From Spinacia oleracea (taxonomy: Eukaryota > Streptophyta > Magnoliopsida > Caryophyllales > Amaranthaceae), in contig NC_079487.1 of the NCBI RefSeq assembly GCF_020520425.1, positions 67,448,398 through 67,512,397 of the forward strand: a stretch of DNA of 64,000 bases, given 5' to 3'. Below are positions 59,801-64,000 of this stretch, piece by piece. Position numbers and translations under genes: made by a program. The notes below the pieces were generated by a model, which saw nothing but the letters and a program-made list of their open reading frames with translations, was not told the DNA's origin and did no database searches. Numbering within the stretch: position 1 is the stretch's first letter; each line of letters begins with the position of its first letter.

Positions 59801-61325
59801 CCAACTCCGTCAAGGTGGGTGCCTGAACAGTTGGTTTCTTGTGGAACTTCTCATTCCATCTTTGAATCATTTCATGGTTGGCATCTCCTCCAACCCGCTT
59901 TCTTGGCGTATCTTGAACATCAAAATCCTTGTTCCATGGCAAGCCAAAGACGTCATAGACATCATAATCATATAACTGAACATTTTGTGTTTCTCCAAAC
60001 TGGAGCATATGACCAACACAATTAAAATGTTGAAGCAGCCATGGAACAAGGCGTGTGTTGACTTCATGAAGTCGAACACTCAACAAACCACCAAAACCTA
60101 TCTCTTTAATGGCTTTCACTTTGTTTTCATTCTTCTTTATAGAATTAAGAAGATTAATCAACGCCTCTGGTCTACAATTTAGTTTGTAACCCCTACACAA
60201 AACAAAAGAATTTAATTAATGAAAATATTTAACTAATTGCTTAAGAAGTTAACTAATTGTAGAAAAAGGTTAACTATTTAATGAAATAGGTTAACTAACT
60301 GCAAAAAACTTCACTATTCATGCAATAGGTTAACTAATTGATAAAATAGGTTAACTAATTAATGGAAAAAGTTAACTAATTGCAGTCAAAAGTTAACCAA
60401 TTATTGACTTAACTAATTGCAGTCAAAGGTTAACTAATTAATGTAAAAGGTTAACTAATTAGTGAAAAAGTTAACTAATTACTGGAAAGATTCTTTTTAA
60501 AAAAAGGTTAACTAATTACTGAAAAATATTTAACTAATTGTGTTTAAAGGTTAACTAATTATTTTAATTACATAACTACTTCATATAGGTAAAATAATTT
60601 GTTTCAAAGCAAAAGTAATTAATTTAAAAATAAATAACAAATAGTCATACCTATCCAACTAATTAAACAGTGATAAATAACAGTTACAAAGATAGGTTAA
60701 CTAATTGAAGAAAAAGGTTAACTAACTGAAAAAAACTTCACTAATCATGCAATAGGTTAACTAATTGATGAAATAGGTTAACTAATTAATGGAAAAAGTT
60801 AACTATTTGCAGTCAAAAGTAAACTAATTATTGAGTTAACTAATTGCAGTCAAAAGTTAACTAATTAATGGAAAAGGTTAACTAATTAGTGGAAAAAGTT
60901 AACTAATTAGTGGAAAGTTCTTTTTAAAAAAGGTTAACTAATTACTGAAAAATATTTAACTAATTGCAGTCAAAAGTTAACTAAATTATGCAAAAAGTTC
61001 ACTAAATGTAAAATAAGTTATGATAATTGCAAAATCAATTTTTAAATAGTCATACCTATCCAACTAATTAAACAGTGATAAATAACAGTTACAAAGATAG
61101 GAGTTATACCTATCCAACTCTACAACTTCCCCACCATCTTCCGTATATTCTACTTTAATTTTCGACTTCTTTGGCCCCCTTCCAATTTTCCTCTCATCTG
61201 CACTCAGCTTTGAACTAGCTGGAATATCTTCAGTCGGCCTTGAACTGCCTTCAACATCTTGACTCGACTTCCCAGCATCGTGATAATCAGATGCTTTGTT
61301 TGCATTTTTGACCTCATTATGTGAA
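53822..61325 (-). CDS. MULE-carried Ulp1-like (C48) cysteine protease, at least eight exons, one frameshift
   Basis: Exons on the minus strand: 61325-61110, 60192-59735, 59421-58820, 57721-57180, 57060-56883, 55733-55602, 55479-55154, 54340-53822; phases join throughout. The start codon must lie in a further upstream exon, because the first exon here enters in phase 2. Exons 2-3 (LHEVNTRLVPWLLQHF ... LYDYDVYDVFGLPWNKDF; SNRLLDIKVLKAVEDVSQIV) resemble the N-terminal region of plant retro/MULE-borne Ulp1 proteins. Exon 3 ends with alanine/serine repeats (SAAPSASAA). Exon 7 is the protease core: His in YKEHLSLLIVN, Asp in SLVYVDNIIW, Cys in HVDCGIF. Directly after Cys a T run of six (55209-55214 as A) gives a stop; seven would restore LMTAMQYFNGKNIP. 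Exon 8 is a KKKKEEEERQKKEVE coiled coil. About 990 aa. Kaonashi-type MULE passengers are the closest known parallel. Confidence 0.82.
55954..56515. repeat. Higher-order repeat (about 245 bp, three copies) in protease intron
   Basis: A TGTACAACAAACTAACTGAA marker followed by GGTACCTTAATAGAATAACT recurs at about 55955, 56196 and 56447. It is separated by runs of nearly exact 21-bp TTCACTAATTGATAGAAAAA units. Because 21 is divisible by three, one frame (56169-55945, NFFYQLV repeats) stays open by chance. Confidence 0.9.
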
Positions 61326-61765
61326 CTGAAACTATAAATGAATGTAGTTCAATATATTGTAATGCGCAAATAAAAAGAATGTGTAATGAACATAAGCAGT
61401 ATAAATAGCAATAAAAACAAAACAATTTCATTGTGTAACTAATTGCTTTGAATGTTTCACTAAATGGTTAAAATAGTTAACTAATTGGATTATGCAATTA
61501 ACTAATTGGTCAAAAAACTAAACTAATTGGTCAAAAAAGTTTGAAATTAAATAAATAACTAATTCGTTTAATACTTAATTTATGAATGTCAGAGTATCAC
61601 TAATTGCTTTGAATGAATCACTAATTGGTAAAAATAGTTAACTAATTGGATAAAAACTAACAAATTTATCAGCGAAATTTTAATTTTAATAAATCACTAA
61701 TTTGTTTAAAAACTTAACTAATGAATGTCATTACTAAACTAATAACAACAAATACAAAACTAATT

Positions 61766-62340
61766 CATGTGTACAGTTGAACAAGAATAAATTGCAAAAT
61801 ATACCGCAGATCAAAACTAAAAATACCGTTGTCTTAACAAAATACACGAAATTCTAAACTAAATCATCTACAGGTTGATAAAATCATGAATCAGAACTTG
61901 AAATATCGCAGTTACAAAAACCTAAATCTCGCAGTTACAAAAACCTAAAAAAACACCAAACGAACTTCAAATTATGAACAAAATGAACAAAAAGAAGAAA
62001 AAATGACAAAAAACTTCAATAATTTTGTCGACAATGAAGAACAACCGAAATTATCACAAATCGCAATTACAAAACCCTAAATCAAAACGAAAAACAGTAA
62101 CAAACAAAAACGAACATCAAATGATCACAAAATTGAACAAAAAGTAGATGAAAATAAGAAGAACTTACCAAATGTTGAAGAAACTCAGAAAATATCACAA
62201 TCGAACCTTCAAAACCCTAAATCGAACGAAAAAAAAGAGGAAAAATTAGTAAGAACTACAGACGAACAAAGAAAAGCAAGTGATAATGCAAAAAACTTAC
62301 AGAAATTGAAGAAATCGAAGAGAAGATCAAAGAGTAGAAG
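61766..62340 (-). other. 5' untranslated region and upstream exon(s) of the protease gene
   Basis: On the minus strand, donor-like GTAAGT sites lie at about 62297-62302 and 62165-62170, in a region of repeated AAAACCCTAAATC and GTTCGTTT words typical of leader sequence. I could not fix the exon with the start codon. Confidence 0.45.
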
Positions 62341-62426
62341 CTTTCTCTCTCCTGAAATGGAAGAACTCGGCGGTTTCTCTCTCTAAAAGTGAACAGTGAT
62401 TTGAAAATGGAAAAAGGTGCGAAAGA

Positions 62427-62439
62427 AGGCTTTTATACT
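62427..62439 (-). promoter_or_regulatory. TATA box of the Ulp1-like gene
   Basis: TAGTATAAAAGCC on the minus strand, about 45-90 bases upstream of a GAGAGAGAAACC leader. Just upstream (62465-62515) are four GACGCGGGTC/GACCCGCG repeats, possible regulatory sites. Confidence 0.65.
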
Positions 62440-62596
62440 AAACCCGGAAAAATAACCGATTCACATTTGACCCGCGTCCTGACCCGCGTCTCGACCCGCG
62501 TCACGACCCGCGCTGCCACGTAGGCGGTCTGACGCTGTCAGTCCGTCTTATTTAAACTTTTGTAAATAAAATATTAGATATATTAACGTTATTGTG

Positions 62597-62756
62597 ACCC
62601 TCCATGTAACGGTTTCATCTATTTTTTTTCCATTTTTAGGTGGTAAAAAACAAGTTTTAAATATATTTTTTTGAAGTGGTAAAATACAAGTTTTAGTTTT
62701 TTAGGTGGTAAAAAATAAATTTTCGATTTTTTTAAGTGGTAAAAAATAATTTGTCC
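62597..62756. repeat. Right TIR of the giant MULE
   Basis: Inverted partner of 45710-45833; see that entry. It carries three TTTTTACCACyT units against two or three on the left. Confidence 0.88.
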
Positions 62757-62765
62757 TTAATTCAA

Positions 62766-64000
62766 TATAAACTTTCAAATTTTAATCAAATATTTTTAAT
62801 CGTATTATTTCCATAATTAATTAAAAGATACACTTTATATAATCGACCATATTTAATTAAAACACACGCTTTCCTTTTTTTGGCATGTCATGGTCTCACT
62901 TCCAATTATATTAATATTTCTCTCTTTCTTGTGGTTCTCACACTTATTCACATCATATTTTTATTAAAATGAATAATTCAACCACAATCTCACTTTCATA
63001 TTATTTTAATAAATTCAACTCACTATCCTAAAATTACGTGTCAGTTAACTTGTTGGAAAGTGAAGTTGGGGGTTTAAAGGGTGAAAAAAAATGCAGGTCT
63101 TAAAGGGTGAAAAAAAAATACAGATCCCTAAGGATGAAAAACTCAAAAGGTGAGTCTCTAAACATTAGTTTTACCTCTTATTTTCATTCTCTATCCAAAT
63201 ACGTCGTACTATCAATATTCTCTAATCAATGCTATAATACTTCGTATGTAACAGGCAACTCCTCCCTACCATATTGGTCTCATGGTAATATAATGCGGTT
63301 AAAGTTAAATTACGTTAAATTTTTGGTAGGATGAAGTTGATAAAAAGATGAAATTGGTGGATAAAATATTGTAAATAGGCGGCCATCCCTGGAGTTCCTT
63401 TTCAATTGTGAAAACAAAGTGGTAATCCCAATTCCCACACGATCACTTTAAATGGGGAGCTGATACAGTTACATTGAGGGTATCTGGGGCCCTGGTACCC
63501 TGCCCAATTAGTGGTCCAACTAAGCAAAAAAAAATTAATTTTAAGGGGGGAAAACAGCATAAATGGGGGGAAAATATTTGGTTAATGGCGCCATTTTGGG
63601 TTAGCTGAGCGGGAGAGATATCTCCATTCTTCCCCAATTTTAGTTCCCGCCCAAGCAAAAAAAACGATTCTAAACCAAACTAAAAAAAACGATTCTAAAC
63701 CAAATTAAAAAAAAAAAACTAATCCTCAGCTTACAAAAATAACAACGGTAACATTAGCTTATCCATTTTGTAGATTATCATCTAACCAACAAACACACAA
63801 GGGAGAGAACACCATTCTTCACCACCAAAGCCTTCTCGGAAGATCGTTTTTTTCCGTCGGATTTCATCAATAATCCTATCTCCACTAAAGTGTTAACTTA
63901 ATATACGATTATTTCCGATCATGAAATATAATTGAGATCGGCAAATTAAAAAGTAGAGCATCAAAAATGGATTAATGGAGGAGGAGAGAGAAAAAATTGA
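62766..64000. other. Right flank of the MULE, no gene recognised
   Basis: AT-rich DNA. A 25-bp unit (ACGATTCTAAACCAAA) is tandemly repeated at 63664 and 63689. The segment 63780-64000 (CACACAAGGGAGAGAACACC ... GGAGGAGAGAGAAAA) has the purine/pyrimidine-rich look of a plant 5' leader, so a gene could start to the right of the window. This cannot be tested here. Confidence 0.4.

Larger units (their letters stand above)
46860..61765. repeat. About 21-bp GTTAACTAATTG array filling introns and gene gap
   Basis: The consensus in the right half is GTTAACTAATTGnTGnAAAAA (21 bp). It occupies essentially all of 46880-47610, 48050-48450, 49024-49540, 49835-50150, 50560-51230, 51840-53600, 54420-55150, 55800-56800, 57770-58790, 59450-59700, 60210-61080 and 61430-61770, and is absent from the exons. 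On the plus strand the left half mainly shows CAATTAGTTAAC and the right half GTTAACTAATTG, switching near 53.6-54.4 kb. In the transposase introns, some 5' parts (46880-47390, 49024-49110, all of 49835-50150, 50560-50645) are in the opposite sense. Confidence 0.97.
45710..62756. mobile_element. Giant Mutator-like element (MULE), 17 kb, with transposase and Ulp1-like protease genes
   Basis: The left terminus GGATAAATTATTTTTTACCA and the inverted right terminus GGACAAATTATTTTTTACCA begin imperfect TIRs of roughly 125-160 bp. These are rich in TTTTTACCACCTAAAAAA words and extend to GATGAAAyCGTTA. Flanking 9-mers GTAATTCAA (45701-45709) and TTAATTCAA (62757-62765) agree at eight of nine positions, as expected for a slightly aged Mutator TSD. 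Inside, two genes converge: a FAR1/MULE transposase on plus (46364-51836) and a Ulp1-like protease on minus (61325-53822 at least). Introns and the 2-kb gap between the genes are almost wholly a GTTAACTAATTG array. Confidence 0.92.

Noticed and set aside
46860..61765. The short regular repeats as a CRISPR-like array
   Set aside because: Units are contiguous and degenerate with no unique spacers, and the window is clearly a plant nuclear genome.

Overview
This window is plant nuclear DNA. It has GT-AG introns, TATA boxes, REM-type B3 and NPF-type transporter sequence, Ty1-copia, Ty3-gypsy/Tat, RNase H-type LINE, hAT, Mutator and Stowaway-like elements, and a plant-type tRNA-Arg(TCT) sequence. 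A dicot is likely. The style of the Tat and fold-back elements reminds me of Amaranthaceae (spinach, beet, quinoa), but that is an impression and not a demonstrated assignment. Only one ordinary host gene looks intact (a two-B3-domain protein at 3.1-6.0 kb). One transporter gene survives as a broken 3' half (23.5-24.6 kb). Almost everything else is transposable elements, many nested and dated relative to one another by clean target-site duplications (TSDs).

Layout. 1-1.7 kb: right end of an hAT element with the C-terminal half of its transposase. 3.1-6.0 kb: B3 gene on the minus strand with a Stowaway-like MITE in an intron. 6.1-7.7 kb: decayed LINE 3' end on the minus strand, split by a 554-bp hAT MITE with a perfect 8-bp TSD. 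8.5-9.5 kb: probable solo LTR. 9.9-21.1 kb: a minus-strand Tat-type Ty3-gypsy derivative with 1.46-kb LTRs, a tRNA-Arg-type primer site, a shortened gag and no pol. Opposite to gag it carries a TATA-bearing, intron-containing antisense gene for a plant-mobile-domain/DUF7745-like protein. Its left LTR is followed by a second, broken copy of the right-hand genomic flank, so the locus has been rearranged. 24.7-26.2 kb: a Mutator-type MITE with a perfect 9-bp TSD and a possible Helitron. 26.4-33.2 kb: a decayed copia element, split by an hAT element that itself contains a 5'-truncated LINE. 34.8-35.6 kb: a fold-back element made of short palindromes with a tRNA-Arg(TCT) inside. 35.7-40.9 kb: a full-length, recently inserted copia element (1491-codon ORF, 162-bp LTRs, 5-bp TSD) inside a Stowaway-like MITE. 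41.3-44.5 kb: a local direct duplication whose second copy received two further insertions.

45.7-62.8 kb is the most striking object: a 17-kb Mutator-like element (MULE) with inverted termini and an 8-of-9-bp TSD. It holds two convergent multi-exon genes: a FAR1/MULE transposase on the plus strand and a Ulp1-like (C48) cysteine protease on the minus strand, comparable to the Kaonashi-type MULE passengers. Nearly all intron and intergenic sequence is a degenerate array of about 21-bp units around GTTAACTAATTG. The array's dominant orientation flips between the two genes, so both transcripts carry mostly the U-rich strand. Copies of several exon edges are embedded in the array. Both reading frames show a lesion (a shift near the end of transposase exon 6; a six-base A run just after the protease Cys codon). 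These could be decay or homopolymer sequencing error.
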